Below are positions 7,203 to 13,405 of a stretch of DNA of 13,405 nt, piece after piece; the first letter of the stretch is position 1; each line of letters opens with the position of its first letter. The DNA is taken from positions 1-13,405 of the forward strand of contig JAWWBG010000052.1 of assembly GCA_033721095.1 (NCBI GenBank). The letters run 5' to 3'. The notes below the pieces were generated by a model. That model did not search any database. It saw nothing but the letters and a program-made list of their open reading frames with translations, and was not told the origin of the DNA. The stretch is from JAWWBG01 sp033721095 (GTDB taxonomy: Bacteria; Actinomycetota; Nitriliruptoria; Nitriliruptorales; Nitriliruptoraceae). The position numbers and the translations under genes were made by a program.

Positions 7203-7234
7203 AACGAACGGCGACTCGACAGGTCGCGTTCGTT
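7203..7234. promoter_or_regulatory. Bulged 12-bp inverted repeat between divergent genes
   Basis: AACGAAC (7203-7209), a single unpaired G, then GCGAC (7211-7215) pair with GTCGC (7223-7227) and GTTCGTT (7228-7234): 12 bp with one bulge and a 7-base loop. It lies between the minus-strand 34-aa gene (start 7150) and the plus-strand membrane protein (start 7264-7288). In this position it could be a shared operator or a leader hairpin in either transcript. No run of T follows, and no gene ends here, so it is unlikely to be a terminator. Confidence 0.45.
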
Positions 7235-7287
7235 CGCCGGGCAGGTCGAGCAACTCGCCAACCGTGACAGCGATGAATGGATGGGCG

Positions 7288-7578
7288 ATGGACGAGATTC
7301 CGTCACCACGCGACCTTCGCGGCGTTGCCACGATCAGCCAGGCACTGGCCTACCTCATCGGCGTCGGCGGCATCGTCGCCGGCGGCCTCATGCAGAACGA
7401 CGGCAACACGGGCCTGGCCGCCGTCCTGTGGCTGTCGGGATTCGGGCTCGGGGCGCTGCTGACCGTCGTGGCCTTCGCCGTTCGTGCCCTCGGCGCCGCC
7501 CTCGCCCGGTTGGAGCACCTCGAGGGCGAGATCAGCCTGCTCACGCGTGCGCGGGCCGCCGAGCGCTGGGACCGTTGA
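7288..7578 (+). CDS. Hypothetical small membrane protein with two helices
   Basis: A protein of 96 aa, or 104 aa if started at GTG 7264 or 101 aa at ATG 7273; none of the three starts has a strong Shine-Dalgarno. I favour ATG 7288, which gives MDEIPSPRDLRG. Two hydrophobic segments (about residues 15-34 and 44-70) are joined by a short polar turn with QNDGNTG. They are followed by a charged helix of about 25 residues (LARLEHLEGEISLLTRARAAERW) that could be a short coiled coil on the cytoplasmic side. I do not recognise the family. Its stop is three bases from the stop of glyS on the other strand. It is divergent from the 34-aa/122-aa pair across an inverted repeat, so the two units may be regulated together. 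Confidence 0.7.
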   Translation: MDEIPSPRDLRGVATISQALAYLIGVGGIVAGGLMQNDGNTGLAAVLWLSGFGLGALLTVVAFAVRALGAALARLEHLEGEISLLTRARAAERWDR

Positions 7579-7591
7579 ACCTCACCCCAGC
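7565..7591. terminator. Hairpin across the glyS/membrane-protein convergent stops
   Basis: GCTGGG (7565-7570) and CCCAGC (7586-7591) form a 6-bp inverted repeat with a 15-base loop that covers both stop codons. It would work on either strand. There is no T tract, and 6-bp stems are common at this GC content, so support comes mainly from its position. Confidence 0.25.
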
Positions 7592-8946
7592 TCACCCTTG
7601 AGGTACTCGAGCAGCCGGTCGACCGACACGCGGTCCTGGTGCATGGTGTCGCGCTCGCGGACGGTGACGGCCTTGTCCTCGAGCGAATCGAAGTCGATCG
7701 TGACGCAGTACGGGGTCCCGATCTCGTCCTGCCGGCGGTAGCGGCGGCCGATGGCCTGCGTCTCGTCGTAGTCGCACATCCACTCGGTCTTGAGCATGTC
7801 GAAGACCTCGCGTGAGAGCGGACGAAGCTCGTCCTTCTTGGACAGCGGCAGCACGGCGACCTTGTAGGGGGCCAGTCGCCGGTCGAGCTTGAGGACGGTG
7901 CGCTCCTGCATCTCGCCCTTGGCGTCCGGTGCCTGCTCGACCGCGTAGGCATCAAAGAGGAACGCCAGCGTCGCGCGGGTCGCCCCGGCTGCGGGCTCGA
8001 TCACGTACGGCACGTACTTGCGGTCATTCGGCTGGTCGAAGTAGGACAGGTCGGACCCGGACGCGTTGCCGTGTGCGGTCAGGTCGAAGTCGGTGCGGTT
8101 GGCGATCCCCTCCAGCTCGGACCAGCCCATGGAGGCGTCCGGGAAGAAGTACTCGACGTCAACGGTCCGCTTGGCGTAGTGGCTCAGCTCGTCGGCGTCG
8201 TGCTCGCGGATGCGCAGGTTCTCGCGGCGGATGCCGAGGTCGACGTACCAGTCCATGCGGCTGTCGATCCAGTACTGGTGCCACTCCTCGTCGGTCCCCG
8301 GCTCGCAGAACCACTCCATCTCCATCTGCTCGAACTCACGGGTGCGGAAGATGAAGTTGCCGGGCGTGATCTCGTTGCGGAACGACTTGCCCATCTGGGC
8401 GATCCCGAACGGCGGCTTCTTGCGCGTGGCTCGCTGGATGGTCGCGAAGTCGACGAACATCCCCTGGGCGGTTTCCGGTCGCAGCCACACAACGTTGGCA
8501 TCGGACTCGATCGGCCCGGAGTGGGTCTTGAACATGAGGTTGAAGTTGCGGGCGTCCCCGAACCTGCCGACCTCGCCACAGTTCGGACAGGTCAGCTCGA
8601 CGTCGGCGCCCTGGTCCTCGATGAGGTGGTCCTCCCGGAACCTGTTGTTGCAGTTGGCGCACTCGACCAGCGGGTCCGTGAAGTTCTCGAGGTGGCCGGA
8701 GGCCTCCCAGACCTCCGTCGGCCCGAGGATCGCCTGTTCCATCCCGACCACGTCATCGCGGAGCTGGACCATCGAACGCCACCACTGGCGCTTGATGTTC
8801 TCCTTGAGCTCGACACCGAGAGGTCCGTAGTCCCAGGTGGAGCGGACACCGCCGTAGATCTCGGCGGTCGGGAAGATGATGCCGCGGCGCTTGCAGAGCT
8901 CGACGATCGTGGCGAGCTCGACCGTCACGGATGGTTCGGTGGTCAT
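7582..8946 (-). CDS. glyS: Glycyl-tRNA synthetase, single-chain homodimer type
   Basis: A 454-aa class II synthetase that charges tRNA-Gly with glycine in the cytoplasm. It is the one-gene (alpha-2) form found in actinobacteria, archaea and eukaryotes, not the two-gene form of many Gram-negatives. TWDYGPLG lies at 38-45. Two Cys pairs, CANC (96-99) and CPNC (120-123), form a zinc-type site. Motif 2 is FRNEITPGNFIFRTREFEQM (189-208), motif 3 is EPAAGATRATLAF (317-329, with its Arg), and the anticodon-binding domain spans about 355-454 (AVLPLS, RRYRRQDEIGTPYCVTIDFD, TVRERD). All key motifs are present. The ATG at 8946 has AAGGA 6 bases upstream; 38 more open codons upstream look non-coding. It is divergent from deoC. 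Confidence 0.97.
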   Translation of the reverse strand: MTTEPSVTVELATIVELCKRRGIIFPTAEIYGGVRSTWDYGPLGVELKENIKRQWWRSMVQLRDDVVGMEQAILGPTEVWEASGHLENFTDPLVECANCNNRFREDHLIEDQGADVELTCPNCGEVGRFGDARNFNLMFKTHSGPIESDANVVWLRPETAQGMFVDFATIQRATRKKPPFGIAQMGKSFRNEITPGNFIFRTREFEQMEMEWFCEPGTDEEWHQYWIDSRMDWYVDLGIRRENLRIREHDADELSHYAKRTVDVEYFFPDASMGWSELEGIANRTDFDLTAHGNASGSDLSYFDQPNDRKYVPYVIEPAAGATRATLAFLFDAYAVEQAPDAKGEMQERTVLKLDRRLAPYKVAVLPLSKKDELRPLSREVFDMLKTEWMCDYDETQAIGRRYRRQDEIGTPYCVTIDFDSLEDKAVTVRERDTMHQDRVSVDRLLEYLKGELG

Positions 8947-9091
8947 CGGGGATCCTTGATCGCTCCGGGCTGGCTGCGCGGAGTCGTCGCAGGTGTGATC
9001 GTGGGAGCTGCCCCACGCAGGGTCGAGGCTATCGGCGGGTGGCTGCGAGCCGACGCCCACCTACCCTCGGCGCTCCGTCCGAGGAGTGCCC
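8947..9091. promoter_or_regulatory. Divergent glyS-deoC intergenic region
   Basis: These 145 bases should hold the promoters of glyS (minus) and of deoC-Nudix (plus). I see no -35/-10 pair I would defend on either strand. A 6-bp hairpin CGTGGG/CCCACG lies at 9000-9017 with a 6-base loop. The deoC Shine-Dalgarno GAGGAG is at 9081-9086. I looked for a T-box leader before glyS and found neither the conserved T-box sequence nor a terminator-like stem. Confidence 0.4.
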
Positions 9092-9814
9092 GTGACCGAC
9101 CCTTCCGGTGTCCGTGCGCGACTGTGCTCGCTCCTCGACCTGACCACGCTGCACGCCACCGACCAGCGGCAGGACGTGGTGGCCCTCTGCCAGCACGCAG
9201 TCACGCCCGGTGGCGGCCTGCCGTCGGTGGCTGCCGTGTGCGTCCACGCGGACCGTGCCGACGTGGCCGTCAGCATGCTCGATGGAACACCGGTTCGCGT
9301 GGCGGCCGTCGCCGGTGCCTTTCCGCACGCACGATCCCCGCTTGCCATCCGGGCTGCCGAGATCGAGCACGTCGTCGCCCTCGGCGTCGACGAGGTCGAC
9401 GTGCCCATCGACCGTGCCAAGGTCCTCGCTTCGCAGTGGGGCGAGCTGGCGAGCGAACTGGCCACCCTGCGCAAGGCCGCAGGAGAGGCCACTCTCAAGG
9501 TGATCCTGGAGACCGCAGAGATCTCGGACCCGGCGGCCCTGCGGCATGCCTGTGCCACCGCGTTGGAGGCGGGCGCGGACTTCCTCAAGACCTCGACCGG
9601 TCAGGCCGGCGCAGCAACACCCGAGGCCACGCGCGTGCTGCTCGAGGCCGTTCGCGAACAGCGCCGTGGCGGCGTCAAGGTGGCCGGTGGCGTCCGGAGC
9701 CTGGAGCAGGCGACCGGCTACCTGGCGCAGGCCGACGCGCTCTGGGGCACGGCCACAGCAGACACCTTCCGGATCGGCGCCTCGAGCCTGCTCGACGCCC
9801 TGGTTGCCGCGTGA
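9092..9814 (+). CDS. deoC: Deoxyribose-phosphate aldolase
   Basis: A 240-aa class I aldolase that splits 2-deoxyribose-5-phosphate into glyceraldehyde-3-phosphate and acetaldehyde, the last step in using deoxynucleosides as a carbon source. It resembles the E. coli type: LLDLTTL at 14-20, DEVDV at 100-104, KVILET at 136-141, the Schiff-base Lys166 in DFLKTSTG, and the second active-site Lys196 in GVKVAGGVR. Asp103 matches the catalytic Asp102 of E. coli. The TIM-barrel ends with FRIGASSLLDAL, a phosphate-site segment. I chose GTG 9092 because GAGGAG lies 5 bases upstream; GTG 9086 in the same frame overlaps that site. It overlaps the Nudix gene by GTGA. No deoA, deoB or deoR is visible nearby. 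Confidence 0.95.
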   Translation: MTDPSGVRARLCSLLDLTTLHATDQRQDVVALCQHAVTPGGGLPSVAAVCVHADRADVAVSMLDGTPVRVAAVAGAFPHARSPLAIRAAEIEHVVALGVDEVDVPIDRAKVLASQWGELASELATLRKAAGEATLKVILETAEISDPAALRHACATALEAGADFLKTSTGQAGAATPEATRVLLEAVREQRRGGVKVAGGVRSLEQATGYLAQADALWGTATADTFRIGASSLLDALVAA

Positions 9815-10425
9815 CCGATCTCGACCAGATTGCGGCCGCGATCTCGGCGCACCGTCCCCGCGTGTGGCGGCCGCGTTCTCGTCAGTGGCTTGCGTCGACG
9901 GCGCTGATCGTCGCGCCCGACCACGACGGGACACCGAACGTCCTCATGATTCGTCGGGCCGAACGCGACGGCGACCCCTGGTCGGGTCACGTCGCGCTGC
10001 CCGGGGGCAAGCAGGACCATCCGGACGAGGATCTCGAGGAAACCGCGCGCCGCGAGACGTTCGAGGAGGTGGGCATCGAGCTGGGGCCCGCCGACGGACG
10101 GCTCAACGACATGGCCGGCCGGGTGTTCAGCGCCGTCGTCGCCGTGCATGTCTGGATGCTCGACGAGATGCCCGACCTCACCCCCGAGGAGGGTGAGGTC
10201 GCCCACGCCTTCTGGGTTCCGATCGACGACCTCTTCGACCCCGCCCGGCGGACGTGGTACCGGGTGAACGGCGTGCCGACCCCGTTCCGCGCCGTCAAGC
10301 TCGAGGGCGGGATCCTGTGGGGCATGACCTACGGCATCGTGTGGCATCTGGGCAAGGTGATCGGCCGGCGGCTGCCGAAGCATCGCCGGCGGCGCGGATT
10401 GCGGCGCGTGGCCCTGCGCCGCTGA
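9811..10425 (+). CDS. Nudix hydrolase, CoA-pyrophosphatase-like
   Basis: A 204-aa Nudix hydrolase. The Nudix box is at about 65-90 and has the spacing of the NudL/CoA-pyrophosphatase branch: GGKQDHPDEDLEETARRETF, then EEVGIEL. It has one more residue between the first Gly and Glu than the textbook box, with Asp at GG-x-x-D-x-x-D. Upstream, IRRAERDGDPWSGHVALPGG resembles the NuCoA region but lacks the exact consensus, so the substrate could be another nucleoside diphosphate derivative. The C terminus is very basic (RRLPKHRRRRGLRR), which might bind nucleic acid or membrane phosphates. The GTG start overlaps the deoC stop (GTGA), making a two-gene operon that suggests nucleotide clean-up or salvage. 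The family call is firm; the substrate is not. Confidence 0.9.
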   Translation: MTDLDQIAAAISAHRPRVWRPRSRQWLASTALIVAPDHDGTPNVLMIRRAERDGDPWSGHVALPGGKQDHPDEDLEETARRETFEEVGIELGPADGRLNDMAGRVFSAVVAVHVWMLDEMPDLTPEEGEVAHAFWVPIDDLFDPARRTWYRVNGVPTPFRAVKLEGGILWGMTYGIVWHLGKVIGRRLPKHRRRRGLRRVALRR

Positions 10426-10452
10426 CGCGATCGACCGAGCTGGCGCGTCGGC
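10421..10452. terminator. Likely two-way terminator between Nudix gene and uppS
   Basis: GCTGACGCG (10421-10429) pairs with CGCGTCGGC (10444-10452): nine pairs, one of them G-U in the plus-strand RNA, with a 14-base loop. It fills the 28-base gap between two convergent genes and includes the Nudix stop codon. In the minus-strand RNA the G-U becomes a C-A mismatch, so folding should be stronger on the plus strand. There is no U tract. It is the best of the three junction hairpins in the window. Confidence 0.45.
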
Positions 10453-10453
10453 T

Positions 10454-11191
10454 TCAACCGCCGGGGCGATCCTCGGCGCTGCCGAACCGACGCTCCCGTC
10501 GCTGGAACTCGACGACGCACCGGGCCAGCTCGTCCTCGTCGAAGTCGGGCCACAGCACCGGCGTGAACACCAGCTCGGCGTAGGCGGCCTGCCAGATGAG
10601 GAAGTTCGAGGTCCGCTGCTCGCCGGAGGTCCGGATCAGCAGGTCCACCGGTGGCATCTCGGGGTCGTAGAGGCGAGCGGCCACCGACCGTTCGGTGATC
10701 CGCTTGAGCCGTCCGGCACGATGGTCCTCGGCGACCTGGCGTGCGGCGTCGACCAGCTCGGCCTGGCCGCCGTAGTTGAACGCGACGGTGAAGGTCATGC
10801 GAGTGTTCGCGGCCGTCCGCGCGACGGTCTGGTCGACCAACTCGAGGATCCGTCGGCGGACACGGCGGTCGCGGCGGCCGATGAACCGAACACGGACCCC
10901 ACGTTCATCGAGCTCGTCGGCACGGCGGAGCAGCAGCTGCTCGTTGAAGTGCATCAGCCACCGAACCTCGTCCGGCGAGCGCTTCCAGTTCTCCGTCGAG
11001 AACGCATACACGGTCAGCCAGCCGACGCCCAGGTCGAGGGCGCCCTCCACGGCTCGGAACAGCGCCTCCTCACCGGCTTCGTGCCCGGCCGTCCGGGGCA
11101 GGCCACGCTCGTTGGCCCAACGTCCGTTGCCGTCCATGATGATGGCGACGTGGGTCGGGATGCGGCTGGGATCGAGCGTCGGCGCAGTCAT
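10454..11191 (-). CDS. uppS: Isoprenyl transferase, undecaprenyl diphosphate synthase-like
   Basis: A 245-aa cis-prenyltransferase that adds isopentenyl units to an allylic diphosphate to make the polyprenyl carrier for peptidoglycan and other cell-wall glycans. All family regions are present: HVAIIMDGNGRWA with catalytic Asp20, TAGHEAG (34-40), YAFSTENWKRS (62-72), VAFNYGGQAEL (136-146) and IRTSGEQRTSNFLIWQAAY (186-204), which binds diphosphate and Mg. Product length cannot be read from sequence; actinobacteria often have several homologues with different chain lengths. The start could be ATG 11191 or TTG 11200; the latter would overlap the upstream stop as TTGA, matching other couplings here. 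Neither has a clear Shine-Dalgarno. It is the last gene of the proS-recO operon. recO-uppS adjacency is also seen in mycobacteria. Confidence 0.94.
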   Translation of the reverse strand: MTAPTLDPSRIPTHVAIIMDGNGRWANERGLPRTAGHEAGEEALFRAVEGALDLGVGWLTVYAFSTENWKRSPDEVRWLMHFNEQLLLRRADELDERGVRVRFIGRRDRRVRRRILELVDQTVARTAANTRMTFTVAFNYGGQAELVDAARQVAEDHRAGRLKRITERSVAARLYDPEMPPVDLLIRTSGEQRTSNFLIWQAAYAELVFTPVLWPDFDEDELARCVVEFQRRERRFGSAEDRPGG

Positions 11192-11196
11192 GGCAG

Positions 11197-11667
11197 TCAA
11201 TAGAGCTGGCGGCCAGGAGTGCGCCCCCAGGCATCCATGACGACCGACGCCTCGTCCTCGAGCATCTGCGTGACCTCGAGGGTGTCCGCACCGCCCTCGG
11301 CGTCATCGCTCCAGAACCGCGCATCGTCGAACCCGATGCGCGTGGCAGCCTCGCGCCCCGCCGCGTAGACGAGCCGCTCGATGCGCGCCCAGCGCAGGGC
11401 GGTCCAGCACATCGGGCACGGCTCGGAGGAGGCGTAGGCGACGGCGCCGTCGAGTCGGTGGCTGCCGATGGCCTCGGCTGCCGCGCGGATGGCCTCGACC
11501 TCGGCGTGCGCCGTCGGGTCCGGCCTGGCCAGGACGCGGTTCCAGCCCTCGCCGATCGCGACGTGGCCACGCACGATGACGGCACCGAAGGGCCCGCCAT
11601 CTCCACGCCCCGAACCCTCGGCGGCCAACGTGATCGCACGGCGCAGCCAGTGGCGGTCGTCACTCAC
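11197..11667 (-). CDS. guaD: Guanine deaminase-like zinc deaminase
   Basis: A 156-aa member of the cytidine-deaminase superfamily that most resembles Bacillus subtilis guanine deaminase (guanine to xanthine plus ammonia). Zinc ligands are His54 in DPTAHAEVEAIR and Cys84 and Cys87 in SEPCPMC; Glu56 is the proton shuttle. GGPFGAVIV (24-32), an Asn at 43, WARIERLVYAA (93-103) and GFDDARF (112-118) follow the GuaD pattern. The chain ends in Tyr156, the position and residue that, as I recall, reach the substrate of the partner subunit in the domain-swapped B. subtilis dimer. I chose GTG 11667: it overlaps the recO stop (GTGA), has GGGAG 5 bases upstream and gives the family length. ATG 11679, four codons up, also has a plausible Shine-Dalgarno. 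A tRNA-adenosine deaminase is a less likely alternative. Confidence 0.82.
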   Translation of the reverse strand: MSDDRHWLRRAITLAAEGSGRGDGGPFGAVIVRGHVAIGEGWNRVLARPDPTAHAEVEAIRAAAEAIGSHRLDGAVAYASSEPCPMCWTALRWARIERLVYAAGREAATRIGFDDARFWSDDAEGGADTLEVTQMLEDEASVVMDAWGRTPGRQLY

Positions 11668-12416
11668 GTTGGCTCCCATCCAGCGTCCTCACCCCGCGGC
11701 AGCAGGTCCCAGGACCGCAGCCGACGGTCGAGGTGGTGCTCGACGAACGCGCGCGCGAACTCGGAGGCATGGGCGTGCCCGTCGGCGGTCGCCGCCGCCG
11801 GCAGCGGCGTCCACTCCCGCGAGGCCAGCAGCCCGACCACGGCGATGACACCCGGCGACACCGCCTTGGTCCCGGACGGCGCGCAGTCGGCACACAGCGT
11901 CCCACCCCGCGTCACCGACAGGAAGGCGTGGGGTCCGGGCGTCCGGCAGATGGCACAGGCGTCCGTGAAGACGTGGAAGCCGACCAGCGAGGCGACCCGC
12001 AGCAGGAACGCGTCCGCGAAGATCGCCGGATCGGGTGGGCAGGCGTCGAGGGCCTGGAGGGCGGCACGCAGCAACAGGAACAGCGCGTTGTCCCGCTCGC
12101 CCTCCTGGGCCACCACGTCGGTGAGCTCGGCCATGACGTTGGCAGCCGCCGACCGCGCGAAGTCCTCGCGCACGTGGTGGTGGGAGGCCAGCAGCTCGAC
12201 CTGGTTGATCACGTCGAGGTTGCGGCCCTCGTACAGCTGGAGGTCCACATGGCCGAACGGTTCGAGGCGACCGCCGAATCGTGACCCGGGCCGTCGGACG
12301 CCCTTGGCCACGGCGCGAACCTTGCCGCGTCCCTGCGTGAGCAGGTGGATGATGCGGTCGGTCTCGCCCAGCTTGTAGGTGCGCAGGACGATCCCCTGGT
12401 CCCGGTAGACCGCCAT
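11664..12416 (-). CDS. recO: DNA repair protein RecO
   Basis: A 250-aa RecO, which works with RecF and RecR to load RecA on SSB-coated single-stranded DNA during gap repair. The N-terminal OB fold (1-80) starts with the typical YRDQGIVLRTYKLGETDRII and includes GKVRAVAKGVRRPGSRFGG. A helical region follows, then a zinc-type site with CAIC (154-157) and CADC (175-178) in the C-terminal domain; such cysteines are present in many but not all RecO proteins. Length is normal. The ATG at 12416 has GGAG/AGGG about 5 bases upstream. It lies 12 bases after proS and overlaps the deaminase gene by GTGA, so it is the second gene visible in this operon. The C terminus beyond about residue 235 is poorly conserved. 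Confidence 0.94.
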   Translation of the reverse strand: MAVYRDQGIVLRTYKLGETDRIIHLLTQGRGKVRAVAKGVRRPGSRFGGRLEPFGHVDLQLYEGRNLDVINQVELLASHHHVREDFARSAAANVMAELTDVVAQEGERDNALFLLLRAALQALDACPPDPAIFADAFLLRVASLVGFHVFTDACAICRTPGPHAFLSVTRGGTLCADCAPSGTKAVSPGVIAVVGLLASREWTPLPAAATADGHAHASEFARAFVEHHLDRRLRSWDLLPRGEDAGWEPT

Positions 12417-12428
12417 GCCCTCTCCGCT

Positions 12429-13405
12429 TCAGTAGGCCTTGCCGAAGACGACGCGCTTGCCGTACGCGGACGGGTTCCCGCAACGCACGCAGGCGCCGGA
12501 CTCATCCGAACCGTCGGCGGGAATGGCTCGCGGCGTCGCCGCGGTGTCGGCCTTGATCTCGTCCTCGCAGGTCGGCTCGCCACAGTGGAAGGCCACCGCG
12601 AAACCGTCCGCGACCCGAGTCGTGAACGCATCGAAGTCGTCGACCACCGTCGTCCGTTCCTCACGGAAGGCGCGGGCGCGCGACAGCAGCTGATCGTGGT
12701 ACGCGTCGAGCCGGGCACCGATCGAGTCGACGAGCTCGTCCGGGGTCATGGCCGCCTTGACGACGCGCCCCTTTTCGTCGACCTCGCCAACGCGCGGGGC
12801 CACGAGGACCTGGCCGGCCTCGAGGTCACGCGGGCCGAGCTCGACCCGGAAGGGGATGCCGCGCAGCTCGGCGTCGTTGATTCGGAAGCCCGGCGACTGG
12901 TCACGGTCGTCGACCTCGACCCGTGCACCGGCGGCCTCCAGTCGATGGGCAAGATCACGGGCGGCGGCCGCCGTGCGGTCACCGTCCTCGCCGCGGCCGA
13001 TCGGCAGGATGACGACCTGGACCGGCGCGAGCCGGGGCGGCACCACGAGACCGGCGTCGTCACCGTGACCGAGGATGATCGCGCCGATCATCCGGGTCGA
13101 CATGCCCCACGACGTGGTGTGGCACAGCTGCTGCTCGTTGTTCTCGTCCTGGAAGCGCATGTCGAACGCCTCGGCGAAGTTCGTGCCGAGGTAGTGGGAC
13201 GTGCCGCACTGCAACGCCTTGCCGTCGCGCATCATCCCTTCGATCGTGTACGTCGACACGGCGCCCGCGAACCGCTCCCCCGGTGTCTTCTCGCCCGCCA
13301 GCATCGGGATCGCCGCCACGTTCTCCGAGAACTCGCGATAGACCTCCCACATCTGCAGGGTCTCCTCGCGAGCCTCCTGTTCGGTGGCGTGGGCGGTGTG
13401 CCCCT
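12429..13405 (-). CDS. proS: Prolyl-tRNA synthetase, archaeal/eukaryal type, 3' part
   Basis: The C-terminal 325 residues of a class II synthetase that charges tRNA-Pro; the 5' end lies beyond the window. The first visible residues, GHTAHATEQEAREETLQMWE, fit the family, so the ATG at 13352 is internal. The catalytic segment with CGTSHYLGTNFAEAFD and motif 3 (TSWGMSTRMIGAIILGHGDD) is followed by the anticodon-binding domain (LAPVQVVILPIG). The last 60 residues hold a zinc-type module, CGEPTCE and CVRCG, and the chain ends in GKAY. A C-terminal zinc module and a terminal Tyr mark the archaeal/eukaryal-like ProRS. The common bacterial form instead has an editing insertion and lacks this tail. 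It leads recO by 12 bases and is probably co-transcribed with it. Confidence 0.95.
   Translation of the reverse strand, partial: GHTAHATEQEAREETLQMWEVYREFSENVAAIPMLAGEKTPGERFAGAVSTYTIEGMMRDGKALQCGTSHYLGTNFAEAFDMRFQDENNEQQLCHTTSWGMSTRMIGAIILGHGDDAGLVVPPRLAPVQVVILPIGRGEDGDRTAAAARDLAHRLEAAGARVEVDDRDQSPGFRINDAELRGIPFRVELGPRDLEAGQVLVAPRVGEVDEKGRVVKAAMTPDELVDSIGARLDAYHDQLLSRARAFREERTTVVDDFDAFTTRVADGFAVAFHCGEPTCEDEIKADTAATPRAIPADGSDESGACVRCGNPSAYGKRVVFGKAY

Noticed and set aside
7050..7331. N-terminal extension of the 122-aa protein to 216 aa
   Set aside because: The extra 94 residues are Arg/Pro/Ser-rich, cross the inverted repeat and overlap the better-supported 34-aa ORF, while GTG 7049 has an ideal Shine-Dalgarno.
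8947..9091. T-box or other riboswitch before glyS
   Set aside because: Neither the T-box conserved sequence nor a terminator/antiterminator pair is visible, and the space is short.
9086..9091. Alternative deoC start at GTG 9086
   Set aside because: It overlaps the GAGGAG Shine-Dalgarno that serves GTG 9092.
8071..9810. Plus-strand open frame running through glyS and deoC into the Nudix gene
   Set aside because: The part before 9811 is a shadow of glyS (minus) and of deoC in another frame; the Nudix gene starts at the GTGA overlap.
1..13405. Mobile elements, CRISPR, integrase sites, toxin-antitoxin or phage genes
   Set aside because: I looked for regular repeats, transposase or recombinase motifs and target duplications and saw none; base composition is even across the window.

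Overview
The window is a gene-dense stretch of high-GC DNA with strong G/C third-position bias, GTG and TTG starts next to ATG, and many four-base NTGA stop/start overlaps. A single-gene GlyRS with two zinc-type Cys pairs, a recO/uppS/glyS neighbourhood like that of actinobacteria, and a Tad pilus locus without a secretin gene in view all suggest a chromosome of the Actinomycetota. The archaeal/eukaryal-type ProRS might point to a deep branch such as Nitriliruptoria or Acidimicrobiia, but that placement is a guess. No mobile element, CRISPR array, rRNA or tRNA was found, and no gene-free stretch exceeds about 145 bases.

Bases 1-6650 (+ strand) hold a Tad (tight adherence, Flp type IVc pilus) operon: the 3' part of the CpaE/TadZ-like ATPase, the TadA/CpaF motor ATPase, the platform proteins TadB and TadC, a Flp major pilin, a TadE-like pseudopilin and a large TadG-like anchored surface protein. 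Together these would build and power an adhesive pilus. Prepilin peptidase, and any regulator, must lie outside the window. The genes touch or overlap except for a 113-base gap before flp. That gap holds two inverted repeats, and the second would sequester the flp ribosome-binding site.

Bases 6681-7578 hold genes I do not recognise. On the minus strand a 34-aa ORF with a very good Shine-Dalgarno is coupled by a GTGA overlap to a 122-aa acidic helical protein. Divergent from it is a two-helix membrane protein. The space between them carries a 12-bp bulged inverted repeat.

Bases 7582-13405 are housekeeping genes. glyS (minus) is divergent from a coupled deoC-Nudix pair (plus). That pair converges on a minus-strand operon of proS (5' end beyond the window), recO, a guanine-deaminase-like gene and uppS. 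These genes cover aminoacylation of tRNA-Gly and tRNA-Pro, recombinational repair, undecaprenyl carrier synthesis, and nucleoside/nucleobase salvage or clean-up. Inverted repeats span the stop codons at all three convergent junctions and could act as compact two-way terminators.

I saw no clearly novel system. The best leads are the hairpin over the flp RBS, the unannotated 34-aa/122-aa pair with its operator-like repeat, and the TadG-like protein whose ectodomain I could not assign.
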